Shown here: positions 1 to 7,744 of the stretch, piece after piece
Layout of the letters: every line of letters begins with the position of its first letter
Numbering within the stretch: position 1 is the stretch's first letter
Assembly: GCA_027306855.1 (NCBI GenBank)
Contig: DAHUYZ010000020.1
Span: 1-35,062, forward strand
Direction of reading: 5' to 3'
DNA from: Solirubrobacterales bacterium
Lineage (GTDB): Bacteria > Actinomycetota > Thermoleophilia > Solirubrobacterales > Solirubrobacteraceae
Length of the DNA: 35,062 bases
The notes under the pieces: model-generated
What the model was told of the DNA's origin: nothing
What the model saw: only the letters and a program-made list of their open reading frames with translations
The model's database searches: none
Translations under genes and position numbers: made by a program

Positions 1-309
1 GCGGGGAGATTGCACACACAGGTGCGCTCCACATGGGATCAGCCGACCTGGCGCGGAACTCCCTCGGAGTCTTGCCGGCCCTACGTGTTCCAGTCGGGGC
101 TGCGCGCGTGGCAAGCGAGGATGCGGGACGGGCCGCCCGCGTAGGGGACGGCTACGGCAAGGATGGCGAGGAGACCTCCGATCGCCCGCGGGGAGCCACC
201 CCACGCATCCTTTGGTTGCGCCGCGCCTTACCAAGGGATATGGCCAAAAACTTTGATTAGGCGCGAGCTGAGCCGGCGTTCCGTGCGAAGGAGCAAACGA
301 GAGTGATGC
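1..309. other. left-edge stretch without a recognisable gene
   Basis: I find no open frame here that resembles a known protein on either strand. A 75-codon plus-strand frame (33-260) has arginine-rich, low-information composition and looks like chance in GC-rich DNA. A short hydrophobic stretch can be read on the minus strand near 140-200, but it has no start signal and runs into a stop. This may be the non-coding 3' flank of a gene outside the window. Confidence 0.4.
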
Positions 310-323
310 TAGAATCGTGATGC
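310..323 (+). promoter_or_regulatory. leaderless-type -10 box of vapB
   Basis: TAGAAT lies at 310-315, followed by eight bases and the ATG at 324. No Shine-Dalgarno sequence fits between them, so transcription would begin at or next to the start codon. No good -35 box is visible 16-18 bases upstream. The same geometry recurs at other genes in this window. Confidence 0.5.
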
Positions 324-569
324 ATGACTCTGGCGACTGCGGACATCAGGCGCACGACGGTCGCGGCCAGGCGCTCGTCGCTGGCGACGCTCGAAAGCGA
401 GGCGCACAGGCGAGGGGTGTCGCTGTCGGCCATGATGGCCGAGGCGATCGACGAGAAGGCGCGGGCGCTCAACGCCGCACGCCGCCCAAGGCTGGGCATC
501 GCACGGTCGAGCGACGGGCGCTCTGCGGCCGAATCGACATCCGAGCCGGTCGCCCGTCCACCGTCGTGA
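324..569 (+). CDS. vapB: VapB-type antitoxin (ribbon-helix-helix-like)
   Basis: Small 81-residue protein immediately upstream of a PIN-domain toxin, the standard layout of a type II toxin-antitoxin pair. Residues about 8-48 have the strand-helix-helix pattern of RHH/CopG-like antitoxins (a basic TTV-like strand, a helix containing LATLESEAHRRG, then a helix with SAMMAEAIDEKARAL). The disordered C-terminus with an EPVARPP motif resembles the toxin-wrapping tail of VapB proteins. The family role is to neutralise the partner ribonuclease and repress the shared promoter. The ATG at 324 sits eight bases after a TAGAAT -10 box and is therefore preferred. The toxin gene begins 17 bases downstream. 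Recognition is by pattern and context, so the exact antitoxin family is uncertain. Confidence 0.75.
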   Translation: MTLATADIRRTTVAARRSSLATLESEAHRRGVSLSAMMAEAIDEKARALNAARRPRLGIARSSDGRSAAESTSEPVARPPS

Positions 570-586
570 TCGCCGCAGGCTGAGAC

Positions 587-1000
587 ATGGCGCTGGTGCT
601 CGACACAGGGCCGCTGCTTGCCGCACTGGACCAAGCCGATCCCGACCATGAGCCGTGCAAGCTGTTGATAGGAGAGACAACCGAGGATCTCGTCGTGCCG
701 GCGTTGGTGCTCGCCGAGCTCGACTACTGGTGTCATGAGCGCCTCGGCGCCGCGACGTGGCTGACGTTCCTCGAGGACCTGCTCGCGGGCGCATATCGGC
801 TCGAGAGCCCGACGATCAACGACTTGGAACGCTGCGAGGAGCTGCAGAGACAGTACGACGACCAATCGATCGGGGTCGTCGACACGAGCATCCTCGCCCT
901 GGTGGAGCGCCTATGCGAGGACAAGCTCGCGACGCTCGACCACCGCCACTTCACGGTGATGCGACCGAAGCACCTCGACAGCCTTACGCTGCTGCCGTAA
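587..1000 (+). CDS. vapC: VapC-type PIN-domain ribonuclease toxin
   Basis: 137-residue PIN-domain protein of full family length. The four acidic residues of the metal site are present: D6 in LDTGPL, E44 in LAELDYW, D99 in VVDTSILAL and D118 in ATLDHRHF. VapC toxins cleave RNA, often tRNA or rRNA, and are held inactive by the adjacent VapB. The gene lies 17 bases after the antitoxin and would share its mRNA. Nothing looks broken, so this is probably a working module, in contrast to the truncated pair near 25.1 kb. Its natural target cannot be read from sequence. Confidence 0.9.
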   Translation: MALVLDTGPLLAALDQADPDHEPCKLLIGETTEDLVVPALVLAELDYWCHERLGAATWLTFLEDLLAGAYRLESPTINDLERCEELQRQYDDQSIGVVDTSILALVERLCEDKLATLDHRHFTVMRPKHLDSLTLLP

Positions 1001-1041
1001 GAGTCGTCGCAAGCTCGGGCTTCCGCACGGCGAGCGGTTGT

Positions 1042-1076
1042 CCCCTTTGCCGCTGCCCGTCGTACAGGGAAAGGGG
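1042..1076 (+). terminator. possible hairpin after vapC
   Basis: CCCCTTT at 1042-1048 is the exact reverse complement of AAAGGGG at 1070-1076, giving a 7-bp stem with a 21-base loop about 40 bases after the vapC stop. There is no T-tract, so this is at best an atypical terminator. Confidence 0.25.
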
Positions 1077-1222
1077 GTTGTGTCGTGACGGACCATAGAA
1101 ACATTTAGTCGGGTATCGCGACTAGTTCGAGTTGGCCGAATGTTCGATGGCAATCGGTTGTGGCGATCGGTTATCTCTCTGACCCCCGAGACCACAACGC
1201 AAAACGACGATCGGCCACCCTC

Positions 1223-3202
1223 ATGACAATCGCCACATCACGAGCAGCTCTGTCAGGTCCACGACGTCCCCCACTGCGCCGCCCGGGAAGACGGCCCGGC
1301 CGCGCCCGGCCAGGTCTTCGAGCGCTCACGCTGCTCGCGTGCGCGTTGTCGACTGTCTGTCTGGCGTCTCTGGCGAGCCTCGCCAGCGCCGCCGACTATC
1401 ACGCGTTCCTCTGCGCGATCCCGCCCGGCGACACCGGCGAAGGGTCGCCCGCACCAACCGACGACATGTCGTATTCAACGAGCGGGACATTCGTACAGGC
1501 AGGCGCCGGCGGTTGCGGCAGCGGCGGGGCGATGCGCGCCCAGATGATCGGCACGACCACCCACCCGTACGGCGACGGGGCAACTGCGACCTTCACCGCG
1601 CCAAATGGCCTAACGGTGGCGGGGTTCAAAGTGTGGCGCTACGAGGAAGACGGCCCGACGCAACCGTACGGAGCTCCCGCGTCGAACCTGCTCTATACCG
1701 GCATCGCCTCTGTAGAGGGGATGTGCGCTCAGTCGCTCGGCTGCTCCAGCAGAGGAACCAGCTCGCCGTGGTACGCCGCCGTCAACGAAGTATCTGTCAA
1801 TGGCCTGAGCGGCGTGGGCTTGATCCAGTGGTCCGCCGGCTGCGGCGGCGGACCGGGAGGAACTTGCCCTGCGTCGGGTACCAGCTACTCCTCGCTGTAC
1901 GAGGTCTTCTCGCTCGACGTGCTCATGAACGACCCGACCGGCCCATCGGTCAGCGAAATGACGGGCGCGATCCTTGCGGGCGGCACATTCAGCGGCGCGC
2001 AGTCGATCTCATTCAAAGCGTCTGACCCGGGCTCAGGCGTATACAGCGAGTGGCTAGTAGTTGACGGGAAGGTCGTCAGCGGCCCGACGATCATCGACAC
2101 GAACAGCGGCGCCTGCAAAGACATGGGTGCCACCAAGGACGGACTGCGCTCCTTCGATCATCCTCAACCATGCCTGCCGACCGCCTCCGGCCTTCTGACG
2201 CTCGAAACGGCGAGCTTGAAGGACGGCTCGCACACCGTAAGCCTGTATGTCGACGACGCCGCGGGCAACCAGACGATCGCGAAGACGTGGTCGTTTGTCA
2301 GCGACAACGCGCCGACGGTCATATCGTCACCGGCGATCTCCGGCAGCGCGACCGTCGGATCGACTCTCACCGGCACTGGGGGGAGCTTCAGCGCGCCACC
2401 GGGCGCGGGCTCGCTCGGAGCGACGAGCACGGCGTGGTTGCGTTGCAGCGACGCCGCCGCGACGCACTGCTCGACGATCGCGACGGCGACGGGCTCTACG
2501 TACGAACCGAGCAGCGCCGACGTCGGCTACTACATCGTCTACCAGAACACCGCGAGCGACAACGACGGCTCGACGAGCAGCGACTCTCAACCGACTATCG
2601 CCGTCAGCGAACCACTGGCGAAACCCACCGGCTCGGGCGGCGGGTCCGGCTCGGGCGGGTCCGGCTCGAGCACCGGGTCAACCAGTTCGGGATCGTCTTC
2701 TTCGAGCACGATGGCCGGTACGGCCGGGTCGGGCGGCGCTGGCGGGACGGGGGGAGCCGCCGGAGCAGGGGGAGCGGGCGGCGGCGCGAGCACGATCACG
2801 TTGAACCTCTCGAGCCCGCTGCTGGCGGGCAGCACGAGCCCGTGGCAGCTCACGCTCGTGATCGCTCCGCGAACGGTTCGCAGGGGCACGACGATCACGC
2901 TGAGCGGGCTCGTCTGGACCAGTCCGCGACCCCAGACCGGAAAGCTCGTGTACCTGCGCGCCCGCGGCGTCCGCGTCGCCTGGCGAAGAAAGGGCCACAC
3001 GCGGCGCAGGGTGCGCGTCTACTCGAAATGGTTCACGTTCCTCGCGCTACGCACAGGGCCCGACGGACGCTTCAAAGGCCACTACCGCTTCAGGCTGGGC
3101 GGCCACCACCTCTACCAGTTCATGGCGGTCGCACCCCAGGAGGGCGGCTTCCTCGACACGACCGGCACGTCTAAGGTCGTCATGGTCACTGAGAGACGGT
3201 GA
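1223..3202 (+). CDS. large secreted Ig-like protein with Gly/Ser linker
   Basis: Predicted secreted protein of 659 residues from the ATG at 1223. A GTG at 1160 would add 21 residues of poor signal-peptide character. The N-terminus is strongly basic for about 35 residues, followed by a hydrophobic core and a plausible signal-peptidase site in LASA-ADYH. The mature part opens with a cysteine-containing beta-rich region, continues with Ig-like segments (a PTGPSVSEMTGAILAGGTFSG-type region, then GSATVGSTLTGTGGSFSA with paired cysteines), and then a Gly/Ser/Ala-rich flexible linker at roughly 480-540. The C-terminal domain of about 120 residues carries a basic stretch (RRKGHTRRRVR) and resembles the carbohydrate- or surface-associated tails of other actinobacterial exported proteins. 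No catalytic motif or sortase signal is visible. It stands alone between vapBC and a pseudogene cluster. Function unknown; perhaps a cell-surface structural protein. Confidence 0.8.
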   Translation: MTIATSRAALSGPRRPPLRRPGRRPGRARPGLRALTLLACALSTVCLASLASLASAADYHAFLCAIPPGDTGEGSPAPTDDMSYSTSGTFVQAGAGGCGSGGAMRAQMIGTTTHPYGDGATATFTAPNGLTVAGFKVWRYEEDGPTQPYGAPASNLLYTGIASVEGMCAQSLGCSSRGTSSPWYAAVNEVSVNGLSGVGLIQWSAGCGGGPGGTCPASGTSYSSLYEVFSLDVLMNDPTGPSVSEMTGAILAGGTFSGAQSISFKASDPGSGVYSEWLVVDGKVVSGPTIIDTNSGACKDMGATKDGLRSFDHPQPCLPTASGLLTLETASLKDGSHTVSLYVDDAAGNQTIAKTWSFVSDNAPTVISSPAISGSATVGSTLTGTGGSFSAPPGAGSLGATSTAWLRCSDAAATHCSTIATATGSTYEPSSADVGYYIVYQNTASDNDGSTSSDSQPTIAVSEPLAKPTGSGGGSGSGGSGSSTGSTSSGSSSSSTMAGTAGSGGAGGTGGAAGAGGAGGGASTITLNLSSPLLAGSTSPWQLTLVIAPRTVRRGTTITLSGLVWTSPRPQTGKLVYLRARGVRVAWRRKGHTRRRVRVYSKWFTFLALRTGPDGRFKGHYRFRLGGHHLYQFMAVAPQEGGFLDTTGTSKVVMVTERR

Positions 3203-3234
3203 CAGCGCCAGGGTTGACCTTACGCCGGCCGACG

Positions 3235-3573
3235 TCAATCCGGCTCAGTGGCTCCCTCGTTCAGCAACGTCCGGTACTCGTCGTAGACGTAGAGGCGTCC
3301 TCGTCGCCGGCCCGTCACCTCCCGGAGGATGCCGGCTTGTTCGAGTCGCCTTACGCCGCTGCTGACGGGGGTTCGCTGAGCGGTCGAAGTGGCTGACTTC
3401 GCCACGTCGACGACTCCTTCGAGGAAGAACTCGAGCCAAGGATCCCAGGCGCCGTCGGTACGGATGGCCTGCAGGCGCTCATAGTAGACGTACCGATTTC
3501 GCTTGAGGTAGAGGCTCAGATAGAGCAGCGGGCGCGTCCTTACTTCTGCACCAACGGTACGGTAAAGCCTACA
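3235..3573 (-). pseudogene. Fic-family protein, C-terminal remnant
   Basis: This minus-strand frame runs from a stop at 3576-3574 to a stop at 3237-3235 with no start codon. It reads PLLYLSLYLKRNRYVYYERL, then QAIRTDGAWDPWLEFFLEGV, then a segment ending LEQAGILREVTGRRRGRLYVYDEYRTLL. These are the hallmark end of Fic/DOC proteins that carry a C-terminal winged helix, where LYLS-FKRHR-EYY and W--WL-FFL-GV are conserved. The Fic core with its HPFxxGNGR active site is absent. About 50 residues normally between the FFLEGV helix and the winged helix are also missing, so an internal in-frame deletion has occurred as well. Its 5' end abuts the truncated DUF4143 gene on the other strand at about 3575-3583, which probably marks a recombination point. 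Confidence 0.75.
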
Positions 3574-3583
3574 CTAACGGTAG

Positions 3584-4609
3584 CGGGTCAGGCGCGCGGT
3601 CGATGCCGATCCCTCGCCGGGCCGCTTCCTGCTGACGACATCTTCCTCGCCGGTCGCGCGCGGCACGCATTCGCGCGCGGGACGCATCGTCAGTCTGCGC
3701 ATGCGCCCGCTGTCGCTCGCAGAGCGACTGGCCGAGCCGCCGAGCGTGAGCCTCGGCGACCTGCTCGGCGGCGAGCGTCCGCCGGTGAGCGGTCGCACCG
3801 GCCTGACGCTCGAGGATTACACCGACGAGATCCTGCGTTCCGGCTTTCCCGGACTGCGAGGGCTTGGCGAGCGGTTGCTCCGCGCTCAGCTTGACGCATA
3901 TATACGACGAGTGGTCGATCGCGACTTCCCCGAGCTCGGGCACGTCGTTCGCAACCCCGTCCTCTTGCGGCGCTGGATCGCCGCGTACGCGGCCGCCACT
4001 GCTACGACGACGTCGTTCGAGAAGATCCGAGCGGCCGCCACCGCAGGCGAGCAGGACAAGCCCGCCAAGACCACGACGCAGGCGTATCGCGACGTTCTCG
4101 AGCGGCTGTTCATTCTCGACGAGCTCCCGGGGTGGCTGCCCGCACGCAATCACATCAGCCAGCTTGCATTGCCTCCCAAGCACCATCTCGTGGACCCTGC
4201 TTTGGCCGCCAACCTGCTCGGAGCGACGCGCGAGCGACTGTTGAAGGGACAGGCGCCGGGCCCGAGCATCCCCAGAGACGGCACGCTGCTCGGAGCGCTG
4301 TTCGAGTCGCTGCTCACGCTGTCCGTGCGGGTCTACGCGCAGGCGATCGAGGCCTCGGTCTGGCACCTGCGCACCAAGGGCGGACGGCACGAGGTCGATC
4401 TGATCCTCGAGCGCTCCGACGGAAAGGTCGTGGCGATCGAGGCAAAGCTCGGCGGCGCGCCGCGAGAGCGCGACGTCAAGCATCTGACGTGGCTCGCCGA
4501 GCGTCTCGGCGAGGACCTGCTCGACGCAATCGTCGTGACGACCGGGCGCGAGGCCTACCGGCGCGCAGACGGCATCGCCGTCGTGCCCGCAGCGCTGCTC
4601 GGACCTTGA
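3584..4609 (+). pseudogene. DUF4143 AAA-type ATPase, N-terminally truncated
   Basis: The readable frame starts right after a TAG at 3581 and lacks a proper start. It begins AVDADPSPGRFLLT and continues GRIVSLRMRPLSLAER, which is the middle of the AAA ATPase/DUF4143 family (VDADPRPGRFLLTGS- and GRI--LRMRPLSLAE-like motifs). The first 80-100 residues, which should carry the Walker A and Walker B motifs, are gone. The DUF4143 half is complete, including the PD-(D/E)XK-like signature HEVDLILE and VVAIEAKLGG and the usual end AYRRADGIAVVPAALLG. An ATG at 3701 could start a 302-residue product without an ATPase. Intact relatives are about 400 residues long; their role is poorly defined. The break lies within about 40 bases of the Fic relic on the other strand. 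Confidence 0.75.
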
Positions 4610-4639
4610 CGCATCCATCTAGGGACACAGTGACGGCTC

Positions 4640-4870
4640 CAAGAAAGCTCGCGGCGGGAGCGAGCGGACGAAGTGCAGCCGGACCGTCGGCGGGTAGAGC
4701 GAGCGGATGTATCGGCAGAAACTCCAGGAAGTGGGCACGGTCCTTGCGCTTCTTGATGTGCCCGTAGAGCCGGTCAGCACCGACGTCGTAGGCGCTGATC
4801 AGGTGCCTGACGCCGTGCGGGCGCTTGTAGGTCGCGCGTATCCGCTTCGAGTTCCCTGGTCAGGCGTGGC
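4640..4870 (-). mobile_element. IS630-family transposase fragment, degenerate
   Basis: On the minus strand from 4847 the frame reads KRIRATYKRPHGVRHL, then ISAYDVGADRLYGHIKKRKD, then RAHFLEFL. It continues in another frame from about 4720 as CRYIRSLYPPTVRLHFV. This matches the core of IS630-type DDE transposases (RATY-RPHGVRHL, then YDV--DRLYGHIKKRK, then FLEF-RYLRSLYP). The reading frame shifts at about 4716-4720, a stop lies just upstream near 4860, and the block around the second and third catalytic acidic residues is absent. No terminal inverted repeats were found. It is a dead scrap between two other broken genes, and good evidence that insertion sequences shaped this stretch. Confidence 0.75.
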
Positions 4871-4891
4871 CTCGCCGCAGATGGTTCCGGT

Positions 4892-5223
4892 GTGCGCATC
4901 AGCCAGAACCCACAGGTCGCCCTCGGTCGAGCGGTCCGCCTGCGCCGAGAAGAGCTCGGCATGACCCAAGAGACGCTCGCCGACCTCGCAGATGTCGATC
5001 CAACCTCCATCCGCGGCCTCGAGCGCGGGATAGCCAACCCCACCCGGGACTACGCAGATCGCGTCGCCGGGCACTCGGCCTCGCGCTCTACGAGCTTGCG
5101 CGCAGCGCCGACCAGCTGGAGACCAAGAACCGGCGGCCTACCAATCGACTGTTCCGGCGAGATCCGATACGGCTCGACGCCGCTGGCCCCAATGATTTAG
5201 GCAACTCCGATTCGAACCGATAG
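4892..5223 (+). pseudogene. XRE-type HTH regulator with a frameshift
   Basis: From a GTG at 4892 the frame reads a classic XRE/Cro helix-turn-helix: ALGRAVRLRREELGMTQETL followed by ADLADVDPTSIRGLERG and NPTRDYADRV. At about 5068-5071 the natural continuation moves to another frame, which reads ALGLALYELARSADQLETKN and ends at the TAG at 5221-5223. ALGL--YELARSADQLE is the normal end of these small regulators, so one base seems to be missing in the GCCGGGCAC region. Unshifted, the protein would be 102 residues with an aberrant tail from about residue 60. Either this is a pseudogene or there is a sequencing error. It abuts the IS630 fragment, and its true start may have been lost. Confidence 0.65.
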
Positions 5224-5231
5224 GCGAGGAC

Positions 5232-6458
5232 TCATTCCGAGGCGGTCGACGTTTGAGCTCCGGCGAGCTCCGCGTCGCCGAACGCGGTTGTCAGGCTCAG
5301 CGCGGCTCGTCGCTGCATCGTATCCTGCACCAGCGCATCGCTGTCGACGCGCGTGCGCGGAACGCGCCCGACAAACCTTTCGGCGGTCTGACACACGACC
5401 AGATCGGCGCCTGCTCGCTCCAGGTAGTCGGGATCCCATCCGAACGGGATCCATACAAAGTGGACCTCCCGGAATATCTGTGCGAGGAACCAAGAAAGAC
5501 CCTGGTAGCTTTCATCGCCAAACCCATACGAGTCGCCGAACAAGACAACCGTCCGAGGGTCGGAGGCGTCATCGCGCCGGAATATGCGACGGACACCGAT
5601 ATGGCCGCCAACGCTCGACACTTCCGGCCAGTTGTCAAACACGATCTTCGACGCCGATGCCGTCGCGAGTTGCCGATTGATCTCCACGATCGGCGGCGTG
5701 AAGTGTCTGCCGAGATCGCCGCTCATCACGTATGGGACATCCTTCTTCGGTATCTCATCCAGCAGCGTCGGCGAACAACCCAGAGCCTCGACGGTCAGCT
5801 TCGCGACGAGTCGATTGCCGCATGTCGTCAGATGGCTGTCTGTGCGCAGGTAGGTCTCGCCATGTGAACGGGCATCGCGCAGCGCGTCGCATGGATATGT
5901 GAGCGGCAGCTCACCTTCGCGCAATAGACGTAAGATCGGCCTCAGCTTCCCGGACGAAGCGTGATTGTGAGGGAACAGATCGTAGTAAACCGCGAGCTTA
6001 TCCGGCATCACCAGCCAACAAGTCGCACAACCCAACCTGTGAGCGTCTGATTGCCGCTCCGCCATCAGCGTCCGCCACTGCCCAAGCCAGTCCTCGGCCA
6101 TCGGCAGCTCTCCTCGATACGTGGCGAGATTGTCGTTGCTGCCGCCGCAGAGAAACAGGTGACCTTCGGCGCCAACCATCGCGACCCCATCGGGTGATAC
6201 GGTGCCGACCGGCTGGGTAAACTCAGCATTCGCCGCTGACCAGCAGTTGAGATAAGAAGGACCCACCTCCGCGTTGTCGCGGGCAGCGCGCTTGTTGCGT
6301 CGAGCCGCGTACTCCTTCGAAGCCAGCACACCATCGAGGAAGGCGCTCACCGTGCCGACCTGCATCCACATGTCGATCTCCTGCGAAGACGGTCGGCGAT
6401 CGAGGAGCTCGCTATACAACGCCTCTATGTGATCGGCTCGCAGGTCGCGCTCGGGCAT
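5232..6458 (-). CDS. AlgX/AlgJ-like SGNH acyltransferase with DUF4214-like N-terminus
   Basis: 408 residues. Residues about 90-360 resemble the AlgX/AlgJ SGNH-hydrolase-like domain that O-acetylates exopolysaccharides. The GAEGHLFLCGG motif (96-106) matches the AlgX-type G--GWLF start, TDSHL (206-210) supplies the Asp-His pair (D207, H209), and VVLFGDSYGF (304-313) supplies the nucleophile S310. Residues about 7-52 (IEALYSELLDRRPSSQEIDM, then SAFLDGVLASKEY) resemble one DUF4214 repeat, a module often found on surface or glycan proteins. No signal peptide or membrane helix is visible, although AlgX and AlgJ act outside the cytoplasm, so location is uncertain. Start: the ATG at 6458 lies eight bases after a TATATT box. 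It is divergent from a GT4 gene, and the likely role is decorating the locus glycan with acetyl groups. Confidence 0.75.
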   Translation of the reverse strand: MPERDLRADHIEALYSELLDRRPSSQEIDMWMQVGTVSAFLDGVLASKEYAARRNKRAARDNAEVGPSYLNCWSAANAEFTQPVGTVSPDGVAMVGAEGHLFLCGGSNDNLATYRGELPMAEDWLGQWRTLMAERQSDAHRLGCATCWLVMPDKLAVYYDLFPHNHASSGKLRPILRLLREGELPLTYPCDALRDARSHGETYLRTDSHLTTCGNRLVAKLTVEALGCSPTLLDEIPKKDVPYVMSGDLGRHFTPPIVEINRQLATASASKIVFDNWPEVSSVGGHIGVRRIFRRDDASDPRTVVLFGDSYGFGDESYQGLSWFLAQIFREVHFVWIPFGWDPDYLERAGADLVVCQTAERFVGRVPRTRVDSDALVQDTMQRRAALSLTTAFGDAELAGAQTSTASE

Positions 6459-6472
6459 CGCACGTCAATATA
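6459..6472 (-). promoter_or_regulatory. leaderless-type -10 box of the AlgX-like gene
   Basis: Read on the minus strand, TATATT (6472-6467) is followed by eight bases and the ATG at 6458. No Shine-Dalgarno sequence is possible in that space. The nearest -35-like string, GCGACA, has only 15 bases of spacing, so the -35 is weak. Confidence 0.5.
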
Positions 6473-6511
6473 CTGGCCCAGACTACATGTCGCGAGACAC
6501 GCGATGTCTGA

Positions 6512-7744
6512 ATGGTAATGGACGATCTGATCGTACAGATGCACTATGGCGTCATGCACCCGATGTTTCGGGAGCAGCTTTACGCCGCACCATCAGGGTA
6601 TTCCTACAGATCATGCCATCCATACCTGCAGGTCAACGACGAGGGGCCTAAGCGCATAGCCCAGAATGCTCGGCACTTTGCCCACGGTAGACGAGCTGCT
6701 GAACGGCTTGCGGTCCGTACGCTTTCACGAGTCGGCTACGTACATCGGGTCCAAGCCCGCACCATGCGCGGCGCAACCCTGATCCACTCGTGCGAGCGAT
6801 TGCTGTTGAAATCGCCGTTGCCATACGTACTCGACTTCGAGCATGCATTGCTGTTCGTCCTCTATCAACGTTTAGCGCTGGACCGCCCATGGGCTCGCAC
6901 TTGGCTTATGCGCGCGCTCAAGGATGAGCGTCTTCGCGTCCTTCTCCCATGGACAAACTTTGCCCAGCAAAGCCTTCTTACGATTCTCGGGCAGTCAAAC
7001 ATAGAATGGCTGCGCCCGAAGATCGAAGTCGTCTACCCAGCGATCCGGCCCGCCGTTGCGCATGCCCGCAAACGATCCCAAGGGCCGTTTAGGTGCTTGT
7101 TCGTCGGTACGGCGTTCTACGAGAAGGGCGCAGTCGAGACGATTCGCGCTATCCACCGAGTGGCGGCGGCGCACGCAGTCCGCCTCGATCTCGTAAGCTA
7201 CGCTCCTCCACGGTGGGCAACCCGCCTGGCCGACGATAAACTCGTTACGTACCATAAATCCGGTGAAGCTGACATTCGGGCTCTCTACAATCAGGCTGAC
7301 GCGCTGGTCTTCCCGTCTCATATGGACACGTTCGGCTTTGTGATCCTCGAGGCCATGGCTCACGGCATACCTGTCATCGCACCGGCGCATCCACCGTTCG
7401 ACGAGATCGTCGCTGATGGCGCGTCAGGATTGCTGTTTGCGGCGGAGAACCAGCTCTTTGACAAAGACACCACATGCCGATTCGCGAAGACGCTTCCTCC
7501 GCCTCGTCGCTTCCAGCGAGAACTGAGCGCCCCGTCGGACCATTATGTCGACGGTATTGCGACAGCTATCGCACGGCTCGCGGAAGACCAAGATCTGTAT
7601 CGCCACTTGGCGGAAGGCGCATATCAGAGCGTGTGCAACGGTACCTTCTCTATAGATGCACGCCGGCGGGCCTTAGCCGATGTGTACGCTGCCGCTCTCA
7701 ACGAGGCAGATACCACTCCACATATTGACCGCACGCTCGCTTGA
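6512..7744 (+). CDS. glycosyltransferase family 4-type
   Basis: 410-residue GT-B enzyme expected to transfer a sugar from a nucleotide donor in the cytoplasm. The C-terminal half is typical of GT4: FVGTAFYEKGA (197-207) opens the donor domain, and FPSHMDTFGFVILEAMAHGI (267-286) followed by PVIAP is the signature. The first glutamate of the usual EX7E pair is replaced by D272, with E280 kept, a substitution seen in some members. The N-terminal half has conserved GT4-like GATLIHS and LDFEHA segments. Codon use includes many lower-GC codons (ATA, TTA, CGT), unlike genes after 14 kb. Start choice between ATG 6512 and ATG 6518 is unclear, since no ribosome site is evident. Its last 47 bases overlap the 3' end of the opposing membrane-protein gene. 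Acceptor unknown. Confidence 0.85.
   Translation: MVMDDLIVQMHYGVMHPMFREQLYAAPSGYSYRSCHPYLQVNDEGPKRIAQNARHFAHGRRAAERLAVRTLSRVGYVHRVQARTMRGATLIHSCERLLLKSPLPYVLDFEHALLFVLYQRLALDRPWARTWLMRALKDERLRVLLPWTNFAQQSLLTILGQSNIEWLRPKIEVVYPAIRPAVAHARKRSQGPFRCLFVGTAFYEKGAVETIRAIHRVAAAHAVRLDLVSYAPPRWATRLADDKLVTYHKSGEADIRALYNQADALVFPSHMDTFGFVILEAMAHGIPVIAPAHPPFDEIVADGASGLLFAAENQLFDKDTTCRFAKTLPPPRRFQRELSAPSDHYVDGIATAIARLAEDQDLYRHLAEGAYQSVCNGTFSIDARRRALADVYAAALNEADTTPHIDRTLA

Noticed and set aside
1106-1124. Small hairpin TAGTCG/CGACTA
   Set aside because: Only six paired bases, no T-tract and no fitting gene position; may be chance.
1157-1198. Inverted repeat GTTGTGG/CCACAAC upstream of the secreted protein
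   Set aside because: The 28-base gap between arms and lack of flanking pairing make a riboswitch or operator claim too weak.
3569-4618. Long minus-strand open frame opposite the DUF4143 relic
   Set aside because: Arg/Gln-rich composition without motifs; it is the mirror of a real coding frame in GC-rich DNA.
5200-5225. tRNA T-arm-like string (GGTTCGAATC) on the minus strand
   Set aside because: The T-stem does not pair well, no CCA or acceptor stem follows, and no anticodon arm is found; it lies in the end of the frameshifted XRE gene.
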